This document shows positions 23,748 to 37,064 of a stretch of DNA of 64,000 nucleotides, piece by piece. Under the pieces are notes generated by a model. The model was not told the origin of the DNA and ran no database searches. It saw only the letters and a program-made list of their open reading frames with translations. Origin of the DNA: Ifrita kowaldi. Taxonomy: Eukaryota > Chordata > Aves > Passeriformes > Cinclosomatidae. The position numbers were made by a program, and so were the translations under genes. The stretch lies in the NCBI GenBank assembly GCA_013398055.1, contig VZRS01002617.1:62001-126000 (forward strand), given 5' to 3'. How positions within the stretch are numbered: the first letter of the stretch is position 1; the number at the start of each line of letters is the position of its first letter.

Positions 23748-26700
23748 CATCAGCCTCCTGCGGTGTGTGCAGGACCTGGGATAGGACAGTGATGGACAGA
23801 CATGGCAAACTTCCTCCTCAGCAAGAGAAGGTGTGCCCTGCAAACAGTACAACACACTCACACAGGACTCTGCACATCAGCTTCCTGAAGTAATGGAACA
23901 AACTGCCTCCAGTATCTCAGCTGGTAAAGGGGAAGGTGACCTCAGCAAGTTCCTCATGGTGCTACCCAGTGAGTTGTGGATGGACCAGGAGAAAAGGGAA
24001 GAAAGGTCATAGGCTCCTCTGTCTTACTGTTTTTACATCAGGGTTTGTGAAGTCAAAGGCACTAAGAGGAGACTTGAGAATTGCAATGTAGAAACACAAA
24101 GAGAGAAGCAAGTTTTTATGGACTAAGGTACAGATTTTTGAAATTTAAGGATCTGTATCATTTTCCCATACATTTCTTATTTATTCCCCACAAGCTCTCA
24201 TAAAATATCGGGGAAGATATGGTTCTTCCTCAGTAGAACAACTTCTTTCTTCTTTACTGTAAAGACAAGTGTAACTTTCTAAGTGAATTGAACAATTAAA
24301 CCAGCTATTTAAAATGAAACCAGTGATAGATAGTTATTTCTTAAAATATTTTCTCAAAATCACCTGAGATGGTATCACTGCAGCACAAAAGAATTTTGTT
24401 ATCTTTCTCACATTATGAAAATATGTCTAAAAAAATTATACATTGCTACTAAAATGGACATTGCAAGTTCAAACAAAAGCCAGTATTATTATTCACAGAA
24501 TTGTGCAATTAAAAAACATTTTACCATGAGGACAGTTTTATTTAGATCATTCAGACAGAAGTTGCCTTCTCTTCAAAAGGCAAATATTTTGGGTATCCAA
24601 GGTAGCAATGCTTTCTCGTTTTTTGTCTTATGTTGATTTTGTGCAGTTACAAAGTTTATAAGTAGTTACTCACAGTATCTTTAGCTTGAAATAAATTCTA
24701 TAAATTTTGTACCCTGTACTGGTAGAAAGAATGAAAATGCTACTGCTAGGATTGGAGGGATGGAAAAAGCTAATAGACCCAGTGTAGCTAAAAAGCTTAT
24801 TATATCTCAGTGAGGCATTGTCAGTTGCTGTCTCTGAAGACAGAATTAAATTCCTCTAAAAAAGATGGAAAATTCAGTAAAATATTTCTGTGAAAGACAT
24901 TCAGGCTTTCATAACTCAGCTGCTTTACACTTACCCCCAAAAAAGAATATAAATCTCCAACTGCTCTAATTCAAGACACCAATGGCTAATATATCTTTCT
25001 TCTTCTTGCCATTTGCATAAGGCCACATTTTTTTATCCGGAGTTAGTGGGATAATAATTTAATCATTTAACTAATTAGAGGTTATCAGCTGATCAATTTC
25101 CATGACAGTCTCTCCTCATGATGCTGTTGAAATGCACGTTTTCCCACTTGTGAACCCTTCCATTCCTTTCTGCTTCACCTTCAACATCTCTTGCACATCA
25201 GACAGCAATAAAACAGCAGTTGGTTGATCTTGTTGTACCTGTGCAATCTCATTGCTTTTGGTCCCACCAAGATGGTTACTTTGTAGGATCCCATCTCTTC
25301 TATAGTCTTCCTACCTTGTCTTCCTTCTTGCTTCAAGATCCTTTATATCTATCAGGATGTTTGATCATAAAAGGGTGCTTTCAGGTCAGAGTATGAGTCA
25401 TGCTGTATCACACCAAAAGCTGGAAATCACTGAAGTTCGTAACACAAGTGAGATGTGGGGCAGCTCTCATGGCTCACCCTTGGCAAACAGCCTGGATCAC
25501 GTCTGTTAAGAAAGAAATGTGAGAGCTTGCAGTGTGTGTGGATCTGAGAAAAATCTGTCCAAGAAGGCGTTTGTTCCCAAGGGATCACAGTAAAAAGGAC
25601 AACTACCAGCCAGATTCAACGGTAGCTGGGGAACTACAGAGACTTTCAAAACATGGAAGGAGTCAACTTGAATGTGTAGCTCACTAATAGTTAACTGTGT
25701 GTCATTAAGAAAGCAATAAACTGCTGTGATCCAGATTTGTTTTAAAGCCACACAAAAAAATCTTTTTTCTCCTTGCGGTGGGAGAGGATGGAAATTGGCA
25801 CAACATTTCTGTTTCCTCCCATAGCAACGTGGTTGGTCGAAGAAAATGCCTTGCATGCGTTCTATAGGCACTGCATAGCTTTGTAACATTATATTATAGT
25901 CCATCTACTATAATAAAGTTAGTAACAAACAATGGCTATGTGCTGAAAAAGTAAAGTAAGTTCCTCCTACAAAAATGCACATAAATTAAAAGTATTTTGT
26001 ATCTGACTCTGGAATGAAACATAAAACATGTTTGTACAAACAGTATCTCCTGACCATACAGCCCAACTAATCTTGTTCCTCCATGTGTTAAAATCACAAG
26101 TCATTTAATTCTTGTAAAAATGCTCACTTTCACAGTAGCCTGCACCATAGCATCACAAAAAATAGTAGTGGCTTTTTTCCTCAAATAAAAATTGATGCTA
26201 ATGATGTTAATACTAACTCAGCATGATAATGAGCAAATTAGGGAGTCATCATTCCATGATTTAAGTTGGTGACATTATCCAGCATCAAGTCATGCTTTTT
26301 ATGGGACTGTCTATGCAAACTTTATGTCTACAACTTGTCTTGCTTTGTGAGAGTCAGTGTCTGGCAGAGAAAGCCTTCCCTTGCCTTGAGAGAATGAAGT
26401 TTCTCTTAACTCTGCCAGGAACTGACCACTATAGAGGAAGGGGAACTTCCAGTTACCATCATCTGCTTGGTCAGAGGCACCACAGTCCTGAAGGAGACCC
26501 TTATTTTGCTGACTGGATGACAGAGGATAGGCTAGGAAACAACCATGAACACAAACACAGTATTACAGGACATAGAGGGGATAGGATCTGAGGAATATGA
26601 CTTGGAATGAGGGGAAGAGAGCAGAATATCAGCATATTTCTGCCGCATACCAACAAGGTAAGGTGACTGTGCCTCTGGCCTTCCTCTCAGGTTACTTATT

Positions 26701-27736
26701 GAATCCTTGAAGTTGCTAAAAAATGGCACTCTCACTGATGGGAGCAAACTTGCCCTTGCCCACGCCTTGTTCCCACTCCTGCATCGCTCTTTCCGTATGA
26801 CTGGAATTTGCCTGCTGAATGTCTTTAGCTGCAGGAGTTCCCTCTTTAGCTCACCAGGGAATCATGGAAAACCAAGTCAAGGCAAGGACAAACACTGCCT
26901 TTTGCAGCAATCCTGATTTGAGGCTTTTATCAGATTGTAATCCTACTTCTCTAATTCCCCTTAGGATGCAGATCTTTACTGGCAGTTTTCCATAGACTGT
27001 GTCACCTGACATTTCCATTTCCATGTATTCCAAATAACCAGGATGCCTTAGACTAAAGGTGCTGGTTGAGGAAGAAGGTACCCTCCACAGCTGCAGGTCA
27101 AGAAGCAGTTTTGGGGATTTCAGGCACCTGATCCTTTCTCTGGGGATGGAGAGAGATGGACATGACAACCCCTGAAGGCAGCAGAGGCAGCAGTTCATGA
27201 ATAAAAGCCTCAACAGAGTTGCAGAATTGGTCATCTCTGACCCATAAAGTCACTCATTTCTGCTGTTTTCAGAGAAATAGGACTTTGTGTGCATTTTCCC
27301 TGTAAGTAAGCCCTATGGCTAGGACTTGATTGGAAGCAAGGTCTGGTTTCAAAAGTCAAGGGGTCATTAATAAAACACCAGCTTGACTTCCCAGACAGAA
27401 ATTTCAGAAAATCGAACTAAAGTTTCTGGCGCTCAGTGAAGTAATTTTCTTCACTTGCAAACAGCTGCTTAATAAACCAAATTTTTTGCTGACTAGAGAA
27501 AAAACCAATAAAGATAATATACAATGCCAATTCCCTGCAGGCTAACCATAAGTAATATATAGTCCTCTTTTCTCAGCAGGCAGCAGACAAGCCAGCTGGC
27601 TGCTTTCACCCTCAACCAGTAACTTCCCTCTTTCCCAGCAATGCCTCCGGTTTGGGAATGCCAGGCTGGTTTTGCTCATCAGCTCTGGCAGCTGTGCCCT
27701 CAAGGAATTGTGTGTCATTCATGCGTGATTGGGGCT
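23748..27736. other. Downstream of GPR141: probable 3' UTR then intergenic
   Basis: The 3' UTR must begin here. The clearest AATAAA is at 24690-24695, about 0.94 kb after the stop. An ATTAAA at about 24295 is an alternative. Further on, an octamer ATTTGCAT lies at 25011-25018, followed by homeobox-like TAATTAG text. I see no exon or named repeat up to the CR1 at 27.7 kb. Confidence 0.45.
24690..24695 (+). terminator. GPR141: Candidate GPR141 poly(A) signal
   Basis: Canonical AATAAA in the sequence gcttgaaataaattctataa, about 0.94 kb past the stop codon. It would give a 3' UTR of ordinary length. Choice between this and other A/T-rich hexamers is a guess from sequence alone. Confidence 0.35.
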
Positions 27737-28535
27737 CAGAATCACGAAATCAAAGACTGGGTAAGGTCAGAAGGGCCCACAGTGGGTTATTTGATCCAAG
27801 CTCCATGCTCAAGCAGAGTCATCCTAGAGGACAAAACACAGGATTGCATGCAGATGGTCCTTGATATCTCCAGTGAGACAGACTCCACAACCTCTCTAGG
27901 CACTACGTTCCAGTGCACGGTCATTGCACAGTAAAGAAGTTCCTCTTCATGTTCAGATGGAACTTCCTGTGCATCAGTTCCTGTGCATCAGTTCCTGTCC
28001 TTTGCCTCGTGTCCTAGTGCTTGGCACCACTGAGAAGAGCCTGGCTCCATCCTCTTGACACCCTCCCTTCAGATAGTGACAGATGTTGATGAAGACCCCT
28101 CTCAGTCACCTCTCCTCAGGCTTAACAGGCCTAGCTCTCCCAGCTTGTCCTCATAAGAGAGAAGCTCCAGTAGAACTGTAGAGGTGCTCATCTTTGTAGC
28201 CCTCCCCTGGACCTGCTCCAGGATCTCCAAGTCTCTCTTGTACCCAAGAGCCCAGAACTGGACACGGCACTCCAGACGTGGCCTCATCAGGGCTGAGTAG
28301 AGGGACAGGATCACCTCCCTCGACCTGCTGGCAAAGCTCTTCCTAATGCACCCCAGGATACCACTGGCCATCTTGGCCGCAAGGGCACTGCTGGCTCATG
28401 GACACCCAGGACCTCCAGGTCTTTTTCTGCAGAGCTGCTCTCCATCAGGTTGACCCCCAGCCTGTGCTGGTGCAGGGGTTTATTTTTCCCCAGGTGCAAG
28501 ACCCTGTGTTTGCCTTTGTTGGACTTCAGACAAGT
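27737..28535 (-). mobile_element. CR1 LINE fragment, 5'-truncated, with ORF2 C-terminus
   Basis: Minus-strand CR1. The 3' end is at 27737 (cagaatcacgaaatcaaaga), followed upstream by a 3' UTR of about 350 bp. Complement of 28102-28371 encodes ILGCIRKSFASRSREVILSL, YSALMRPRLECRVQFW and RDLEILEQVQGRATKM, all typical of the CR1 reverse-transcriptase C-terminus. Complement of about 28400-28535 gives KGKHRVLHLGKNKPLHQHRL and SAEKDLEVL in a shifted frame. The DMSWQC region between them is deleted. It is inactive. A tandem 14-bp duplication lies in the 3' UTR at 27964-27991. The 5' boundary is uncertain. Confidence 0.88.
27964..27998. repeat. 14-bp tandem direct repeat in CR1 3' UTR
   Basis: The unit ttcctgtgcatcag occurs twice in succession, followed by a partial third copy (ttcctgt). 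It is probably replication slippage after insertion of the CR1. Confidence 0.85.
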
Positions 28536-31500
28536 AGACTCACCTGGTACAAGTCTTGCTAATGGAAATGGTGCCAGTCCCACAGCCAGGAAGGGTAATG
28601 CACAACCAGCTGGGGGCTCAGTTATCCAATCCACTGGCAACCCCACCCATAGCAGGGTCATAGTCAGAAAGGGACACGTGCCCAATGCCGGCAATGGAGG
28701 CAAGACAGATGTTAGCAGGGAAATTTAATAGCACCCCCAAATGCTTCATGTGAACCTGTAGGAAGCAAGACCCTGGCTTGCACTCGACAGGGGACACACA
28801 CTGAGGGAGGGACTCATGGAAAAGAGCTCACAGCCCCTCATCTGCTTTAGAGGTCTGCAGCATGGAGAAACACAACAACCAGCCAATGATTGGGGGGTGG
28901 GGCATACACTAATGGAGTGGTGGCACCCTGATCTCTAACAGAAACATGTAAGAATTGCATATAGGACTTTGTCTTCCCAGTACTTTTTCTCAGTGCAGCA
29001 AGACCTCACAGAGACTTCACTGATAAGATTACTGCAAAAATGTGAGAGAAAATAAAAAAGGGCAGACTGTGTCTGCTTTAATGGGAAAATATGTGACAGA
29101 CAACTTTCAATCATACCCTTAGAGAGGAGGGTTTCACCTCTCTGGAGGCTGCATGGAGAGAAACACAAATGGGTGCAAATTCCACATACATCAAGACAGA
29201 CCACAGTCTCTGTCCTCTGCGACAGAAGGAGCAGCTGAATGAGAATGATCTCAAGACCTGAAAGGTGTCCATACACTAGAAATAGCATCACAAAATCTCA
29301 CATAGGAAAAAGGGGTTCATAAATTAAATTCAGCTTGCAAGAATAAAACTGTCTCTACAGTGAACTGGCCTTCAGAAGTTTAAACCTGAACAGCAGACAA
29401 TCTGTATATAATATCATGAATCTGTGAAAGTGGCTATTAAAAAAATATATATTTTAGCAATTTGCTGTTCTTTCATGAACTGATGGTTTCAGCTACATAA
29501 TATGATTGGGTTTAGGTATTTCTGAAAATAATGGCCATTTTATTACATCACTGGACCACATCCTTTGCTTGGTCATCACCTGAAATACTTAATGGTTTCC
29601 AGCATTTCACAAAATGTCACCTTTTATCACTAGTGTTCTAGTGGGGAAAGTCAGGTCAAATGTCAATCCAGTGGAACAAAAAATTTAAAACAGCTGTAAA
29701 TCTTACAAAGCAAAGTGCACCTCAGTAGAGTCTTTATTTTAGAAAATGTAATATGTAGTGTGCTCTGTAATATACCTGGGGTTTTAGACAGTCTGGGAAA
29801 TAAAATGAAAACAACTCTTTCTGTTATCTTTTAAACCAACGAGATCAAAAAGCTAGATATTAGATATTTTGCATAACACCTACCTACTATTTTCTGTCAT
29901 TTTGCAAAATAACTGGAAGTCATTCTGAGAAATGATTGAAAATTGTATTCATTTTACTGAACATGTGATTTCACAATATGGCTGTAACGTATGTCAGAAA
30001 TTGATGCAAGAGCAGTTGTACATAAACAGAGGGAGTTGAATCATATTTCTCTCTAATTGCTAAGTTATCATTCCTGAAATTGCCCCAGGACTTTCAACTC
30101 AAATTTAGAGAACAACTGTACAAAACGAATAAGAAATGCTCCAGGTGCATGATCCCAAAGAGCGAGTATTGTGCAACTATTGCTGGAATAAAGACAAGAA
30201 AGACAGAATCCCGCGTCAAAGTTGAGCCATGAATATATGTGCTTAGAAAGTGAGATGGAGAACCCAGTCTCTCTGGTTTTTTAAGTCCAAATGTATTTCC
30301 CCATTTAGATACACAGAATTATTTCTAATAAACTGCTTATGATTTGCCTCATTTCAGATATGAAATTCTACATGTGGACACACTGAGAAGTTGATGGAGA
30401 GGAGGCAAACAGAAGAGGAGTCTCCTTTATGTGAGCATCAAGGATACATACAATATAATCATAAAAGCACATATGGCCGTGGCAACCACGACTGTGCCAT
30501 GAAACACTTGTCATCTGAGTATGCAAACATCACCAGAGATGCTGTTGAGCACTACAAATCCTTCTGTGTAGTGTGCCAAGAAAAGAGAAGGCACTGCTTG
30601 GAATGGTTTCCTGACTGGTCTGTTCTGAACAAGGAGAACTTAGCATGGGGTAAATTAACTTTGTCAATATACAGTCCATGTGTGTGGGCAGCTTGAAGTG
30701 GATGATGAGGCAACAGGAGTGCATCACCAAATTTTGTGTTCTTCATCCACTTATGACAAAAAAAACCCAAACAGCTGAGGTGGTTCTACAGCTTACTGAC
30801 ATCTCTCTCACTTTTGAAGATCCTTTTGTATTGCAGGGTCATGGTGGAACATAATTCATTACTCAAATAATGTGAGAACTAAAGTATTTGTGATCTCAGC
30901 TCAGCTTTGAGCATGGAAAACCAGGATACTCTAGAAGGAAAGAACTAGCAGAGCATACAAACAGCATATTAAGGAGATGCTCACGGAGTGGAAGGCAGAC
31001 AATAATTCGTAGGACCAGTCGGTGTGAATATGCTTTGTGAAGTATGCTAAGAATTCAGCTCACCACTTGGGAAGAAAACTAAAGCTTACAATTTGAGCTT
31101 ATATTGCTTTTAATGAATTTACATGGGCAAACTTATGCATCAAGTTTCTCTCAAAAATTAACTTAAAAACTGAGAAATAATAGTTCATCGATTTACCAGT
31201 CTGCACGTGTGCAGGAAAGGAAGGGATGAGGAAAGGAAGGTATTGGGGTTTTTTGTGGAAACTGGAATAACCTCAGCCTACCAACAGTGCTTACTGTTCC
31301 ATGCCAATATAAAATCATGATATTGTTTATGTCACCCTGACGTAATGAAGGAGTTAGAAACTGATATACTTTGGGTTTGTGTTGACTTTATTGTAAAAGT
31401 CTTTTACAGCATGAATTTAATTTCATTAGGGAGCAGAGTTAATTAGTGGAGCTGTTTCTCATTACTAATGTAACCCATATATATATGCAGAGTCTCATTA

Positions 31501-32571
31501 GCTCTGCTGTTATCTCCTCTGTACGCACTGCTATAATAAAGAGGAAATTTACTGTAGCACTGCTCTGATATTCAAGACTATGCTCCTTTCAGGGCTGCTG
31601 AATGGATGTTGCACACTTTTGTGCACTTTACTTTGTCTCAACCATATTCAACCTGGAAACTCAGTCACAAATAACAAAATGAAAAATAATCACACCTGAA
31701 AGTGGAGTTCTCATTCCGTCTGCCACTAACAGGAGACTGTAAATCTGGGCTGATAGCTGTTTCACTGAGCAGTAGTAATGTTGAGTCGACTGAGAAGTTT
31801 GAAAGGCTGAGCTTTCTCTAGTGCTTTTGAAGAATTAGAGCTCTTTGTAATGCAGCAGTGGGTTGTGGACAGTAAACAAGGAGGGCAAACACCACCAGGA
31901 AACTTAACACCCCAACGAATGTGAAGTACAGGAAGCAGAAAAATTACAAGAACAAATAAAACACATGACAAGGCAGTTAGTTCACAGAGAAATAAGTAAA
32001 GCCAAGCTGTGACACAAAAAATAATCTGCAAAAAATATTTCAGCTGTTCCTTGATTAAATACCCCAAACTGGTCACTTGTGAGCATATTTAAATACACAA
32101 GGGACACAAAAGAGTGGTAGCAGAAACACACGAAGAAGTACAGCATGTGAAATATATCACCATAACAACATCTTTTACAAAAATGTGTAGGAGTGTGAAA
32201 CCACTGCAGTTACTTGTGAAGTAAAAATGACAAAAGTAGTAATTATGTTGGACCAAGGTGGTTTAGTGTAGTTTAATGTCAAGGGGTATTTTTGCTAGAA
32301 CAGAAAAATCCTGAGATGATAAAAAAATAGCAAGGACAAAATCTTGTTCTGGAGGTCAGGATGTGTGTAGGAGCAAATGATAACTTAAATTTGTGTTACA
32401 AAATGTTCCACATTAGTAATTGCTGCCAGTTAGTAACTGCATTGAGTAACCAAATTTAGGAACTTGAACCTTCACAAACTTGAGAACACAAAGTAAAGAT
32501 GTGGAAGGAAGATTCACCTCTGTAGTGTTGAGATGAGTTAAAATCGCAGCCAAAAATGAACAGTAAGAGAT
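28536..32571. other. Intergenic between the two receptor genes, nothing firm
   Basis: No coding exon or named repeat is seen. The stretch at about 28540-28930 is more GC-rich than its surroundings and could be an unrecognised repeat. The 31380-31560 stretch has several TAAT-type words and looks unlike neighbouring random AT-rich DNA, but I cannot test conservation. Confidence 0.4.
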
Positions 32572-32745
32572 CTCTCGAGATCATCCAGTCCTACCCTCTG
32601 CTCAAAGCATGGCTAAACTCAAAGAAGTTAGATGAGGCTGCCCAGGACTGAGTCTAGTTGTGGTTTGAAAATCTTTAAGGCTGGAGAATCCAAACACCTT
32701 CTCGGGGCCTCCTGATCCACAGCTACACCACTCTCAAATTGTTAT
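32572..32745 (-). mobile_element. CR1 LINE 3'-UTR fragment, old
   Basis: Diverged CR1 text: agatctctcgagatcatcca, then gcccaggactgagtctagtt, then ctttaaggctggagaatcca. These correspond to the minus strand of the usual ...CTGGAGATATTCAAAACC...GGACACGGTCCTGGGCA 3' UTR. It lacks the terminal repeats and is interrupted or followed by the next CR1. Confidence 0.65.
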
Positions 32746-32750
32746 GAATA

Positions 32751-33012
32751 TCACAGAATCACAGAATCATAGAATATGGTGAGTTGGAAGGGACCCTCAA
32801 GGATTGTTAAGTCCAACTCCTGCCCCAACACAGGACACTCCAAGAGTCACACCACGCACCTGAGAGTGCTGTACAAATGCTTCTTGAACTCTGTCAGGCT
32901 TGGTGCTGTGACCACTTCCCTGGGGAGTTGTTCCAGTGCCCGACCAACCTCTGGGTGAAAAACCTTTTCTAATATGCAACCTAAACCTTCTCTGACACAG
33001 CTTCAGGCCATG
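32751..33012 (-). mobile_element. CR1 LINE 3'-end fragment (first of a tandem pair)
   Basis: Terminal repeats (cacagaatcacagaatcata) begin at 32753 and are followed by ggaagggaccctcaaggatt, the usual CR1 3' end on the minus strand. Text continues to ...cttctctgacacagcttcagg, where the next copy begins. It belongs to the same subfamily as the next entry. Confidence 0.85.
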
Positions 33013-33310
33013 TCACAGAATACCCTGAACTGGAAAGGACCCACACGATGCAAAGTCCAGCTCCTAGCCCTGCACAGGACAACCCCAAGGATCATACCAT
33101 GTGCCTGAGAGCATTGTCCGAATGCTTCCTGAGCTCTGGCAAGCTTGGGGCATGACCGTTTCCTGGGAAGAGTGTTCCAATGCTCGACCACCCCGTGGGT
33201 GAAGAACCTTTTCCCAATATCCAACTTAAACTTCCTCTGAGAGCTTGAAGCCATTCGCTTGGGCCCTATTGCTGGTCACAAGAGAGAAGAGATTGGTGCT
33301 TCCCTTCTGC
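33013..33310 (-). mobile_element. CR1 LINE 3'-end fragment (second of a tandem pair)
   Basis: Starts at acagaataccctgaactgga and runs parallel to the preceding copy: cctgcacaggacaaccccaa, gtgcctgagagcattgtccg, gggtgaagaaccttttccca. It continues slightly further 5' (ttgctggtcacaagagagaa). The two copies differ at many positions, so this is not a recent duplication. Confidence 0.82.
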
Positions 33311-34070
33311 TTCCTCTAAGTGTTCATAATCCAAACTTTATTCATTGTACCCAAAGCCCTAAATAAGAAAGAATAAAGTGATCTGACAAACAACGTGCAT
33401 GGGATTCCATAATCTTATCTTTTCTCGTATTTTAAAGCATGTTCTACCAACAACCACACAGCTTGCTGCCCCAAGGCACAATAAACTAAATTACGGCGGG
33501 GGGAGACTGACCACCATTCCCGCAGCCTGCTGAGGTCCCCCAGCTTCCAGCATGTTACTGCTTCCTCCCACTCAGTGCTGTCCACAAGGCTCTGCGCTGT
33601 TACACAGCTCATGGTCAGGATGCTGGAGGTTACCAGATCCAGCACTGAGGAGCTTTGCTTTCAAATGACTGCCAGCTTCTGGCAGCTCTTTTTTGGAAGC
33701 CTTTCAGTGCCATGTTTGACCCTCACAACTGAAGCCCTTGCTCACCTGATATGCTCCATCTTCCAATGACCAAACCCTTTTTAACACACCCCACTCTGTC
33801 CCTGTCTTCTTCTACCAAGTGAGAGTTTTGCTACTAGAGACAGATGCTTTCAGGAAAATATTAAGTAAGTATTGTCCTTATTAGTGGTTCATTCAGATGA
33901 AAGTTTTACCCTAGAAAGATTTTTTCCTGGATTAATCCATATTCCAGAAAAACTTCGTGAACATATTTTAAAAATAGTTCAAAAAATATTTCATTGTGAA
34001 ATTATTAATATTTTGTCACATATTCAGAATATTTAAACTGTTTTCTTCGCAATTGTATTTTTTCTTTTCC
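33311..34070. other. Intergenic, nothing recognised
   Basis: Short unremarkable sequence with a moderately GC-richer block at about 33490-33720. No exon or repeat is named. Confidence 0.4.
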
Positions 34071-34603
34071 TGTACTAGCTCTGGCTGGGATGGAGCAATT
34101 TTTCTCCATAGCTGCCCATATGGTGCAGTGTTTTAGATTAGTGGCAAAACAGTGTTGATAACACACCAGTAGTTTAGCCCTTGCTCAGCCAGGCTTTCAT
34201 AGCACCAACACCTTCTCTCTTTTATGAGTCTGCTCCTCTAGCCCGTGGGCTGGGGTTGGGCAGGAGGTGGGGAGGCAACACAGCTGGAACAGCTGACCCG
34301 AACTGTCCAAAAGGATATTCCATCCCATATAACAACACACTCAGCAGTAAAACTGGGAAGGGGGAGTTTTGCCAAAGTAGCTGTTGCTCAGGGACTGGTT
34401 GGGCATCATTTTCTCGTGGTGAATGATGATTCCTTTTGCATTACTTAATTTATGATTCCCTTTATCCCCCTCCACTTATTAAACTGCCTTTATCTTGACC
34501 CAAAAGTTTTCTTCTCTCTTTTGCCCTTCCAATTCTCTTCCCCATCTCTCTGGGAAAAATGAGTGAGGGCTTAGCTTAGCTCTCAACCAGAATTTAAGCC
34601 ACA
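34071..34603 (+). mobile_element. Solo LTR of an ERVL-type endogenous retrovirus
   Basis: Begins TGTACTAGCTCTGGCTGGGA and contains the text seen in songbird ERVL LTRs: acagtgttgataacacacca, cagctgacccgaactgtcca, ttattaaactgcctttatct (with ATTAAA at 34478-34483), ttctctcttttgcccttcca and a worn end ...gaatttaagccaca. No internal retroviral genes are adjacent, so it is a solo LTR. Parts of it match the minus-strand LTR at 49222-50295, but the two are clearly different subfamilies or ages. No certain target-site duplication. Confidence 0.8.
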
Positions 34604-37064
34604 TTTTTAAAGAAGGAGTTAAAAGACTGTAAAGCTCCTTAAACTCGTGGTTTGAGTTGTACCAAAGAGCTTTAGTTTGGAAAATGAAATTAGATTTTAA
34701 TACAATCTTATTTTTATTCAAATAGTTAAATTTGAATGTGTAAAGCAAAAAAATTCCTAAGGCTCTAATTGGACAAAGACTGTTATTTATTCATTTTTTA
34801 ATCAGGAGGATTTTGAAATATCAGGAGGATATAAAAAACAACTTTTGAATTAATTAATCTTTAGCTTCTCATAGGTAGCAACTGGTTTATGCTGGCCAAC
34901 AATGTTTTGACAGTCTTGCCTAAAAGAATGCTTAGTAAGCATTCTTTAAGTAAAAAAAAAAAGTAAGATGAAAATTAATTGGCCCTTTCAGTGTCCTCCT
35001 TTGAACTGAGAACATAATCCCTGGATTTTTTTTTTTTCAGAGTTTGCATCTTCTGATGTAAAGGAACCAAATTTTGAATTTTTTGATTAATTAGGCCTTT
35101 AGGTTTACAGCTAAATATAATGTGTTTAAAGATGCTTGTTTCTACCACAATTATTTCTTTTATTTTGTACACTGAAAATGTACAATTGGAGCACATAAGT
35201 CTATGTACCCTTGAAACATGTAGGTAATCTTCCTCCCTGATTTTTGTCTACACTTTAGATCAAATTATTATTAATCATACTCAAGGCAATTTTTTCTCTC
35301 TCTCAGTCTTAAGTTTAATTAATTAATTAATTAATTAGTGGCTTCTCCCATCCTTCAGTTCTAGGAACTACTGATGGTTGAATAAAAAGCAATTAAGTTA
35401 ATCATTCCATTTTAAATATTCCCCTCCATTCTATACTTTTGTTCTACAATCTGTTTTTGTTATAATGGAAAGATAAGTTCAACAGGACTCTGATAAACAC
35501 TTCAGTTGGAACCTACCACATATTCCATTTTCACAAAGTTAAGTTAAAATATGTTAATTAGCTTCATGGCCTATCTATCCTCTAGGGTAGAAATATTCTT
35601 ACAATTACAGTAATTGCTCAAATGCTTGAACTGAGGAAACAAAGAAATCATGACAGCTATTCAATGAATCTATGTAGACAGTTTGATGGCACTTAGGATC
35701 GTGATCATTTTAGCGTGAGAGCATTTTGGTTGATCATACGTATTCTCTTTGCCATGTGCTGAGAGTATGGGCTATAAACAGACATACACATGGCATTCAT
35801 TGCATTTCATTCCTGTAAACAGTGTGTATAATGGAAGCACACAGATTTCCCAACTAGCAAAAAAGGCAGCAGAAATTACATTGTTCTGCTGGAACCATGG
35901 GTGATGGGTTTACCAGCACAGAGGTTCATTCCTGGCTGCCACTGGCATCACTGAAGGAGTCAACAGAACCCTTTCCAAGATAGGGATTGGGAGGAAGTAC
36001 ACTTTAAATATATAATGAGCATTTCTTTTTAAATCCTTTAAGATTATTCCTGTCTGCACAATGCTTTAAGCCACTTCTATCGCTGACTGTTGCAGAACTG
36101 TTTTTTTCTCTGCTGTATTTTCTGCTAATGGTGGTCGTCCTATGGAAAAGGCTCTCTGAAGCTGAGAGCATCAGTTTTTGTAAATACAGGACTATGTCCA
36201 CCACCAAATGGCCTCAGCTTTAGAGTTTCCTCTGTTTGCAGGATTAACCCTGTCTGTTCTTCCGGGGCTTGAAGGAAGCAACTTCTGTGGTGGCATCCGC
36301 TAGCCAAAATATTCAAATTTCAAACTCACTTTTGCTTCTTTAGGCATCTTTGGATATCTCACAGGAAATTAAACCAGAAAAGTCTGATAGTTTGCAGCAT
36401 AGTTTTCATATTCTGTTCTCTATGTAGTGAAAGGAACTAAAAAACATTTCCTTTCACAACCAGTCCATTTTCTGCCACTGAGGACAGAATGAAACATTAT
36501 CACTACTTTTTGGAGGTGCTCTAGTTCTTCTGTTTTGTACTGATATTTAATATATTTTATTTCCTTTGTATCTTAGAGGTCACACTATTGATATTCATTC
36601 CCACTCCCTACCACCCAACACTCATAAGGATAAATGCTAATTCTTTTTTTCTGTTTCACATGCAGGTTTCATTCCTATGGAGCTGATTTAGGATACTTCA
36701 AATTCTCAATAGTTCAAAATCCTCTTTTTTCTTATTTTTTAATTAACTGACTTTTTTGGATGTGTATTTTGATGAAATTGGGGTGTTGGTCCTCTAGACA
36801 CCAGACTCATCAAATTATAAAGTAATTTACTGACAAATTCAATCATTTTTCATATTCAGAGTCCTCATCCCTGTCTTCTAGTGCTCTCTCTGCAGCTCCA
36901 TTCAGAACATGAGCACTTGCTTTTCTTCCAGAAAAATGGGAATCTTGCCTCAGTAAAGATAAGGCTCATATTTGTGAAACATGGTCACAAACATACAGTT
37001 GTAAGATCTCAGGGACATTAAGATCAGTGAGAATTTGTGCAAGCAACCCAAATTCAAAACCCAG
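34604..37064. other. AT-rich intergenic DNA
   Basis: Very AT-rich with homopolymer runs (A10 near 34954, T12 near 35027) and a TTAA microsatellite. No exon or interspersed repeat is recognised. Confidence 0.45.
35315..35337. repeat. TTAA tetranucleotide microsatellite
   Basis: About five and a half copies of ttaa in perfect succession. Confidence 0.9.
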
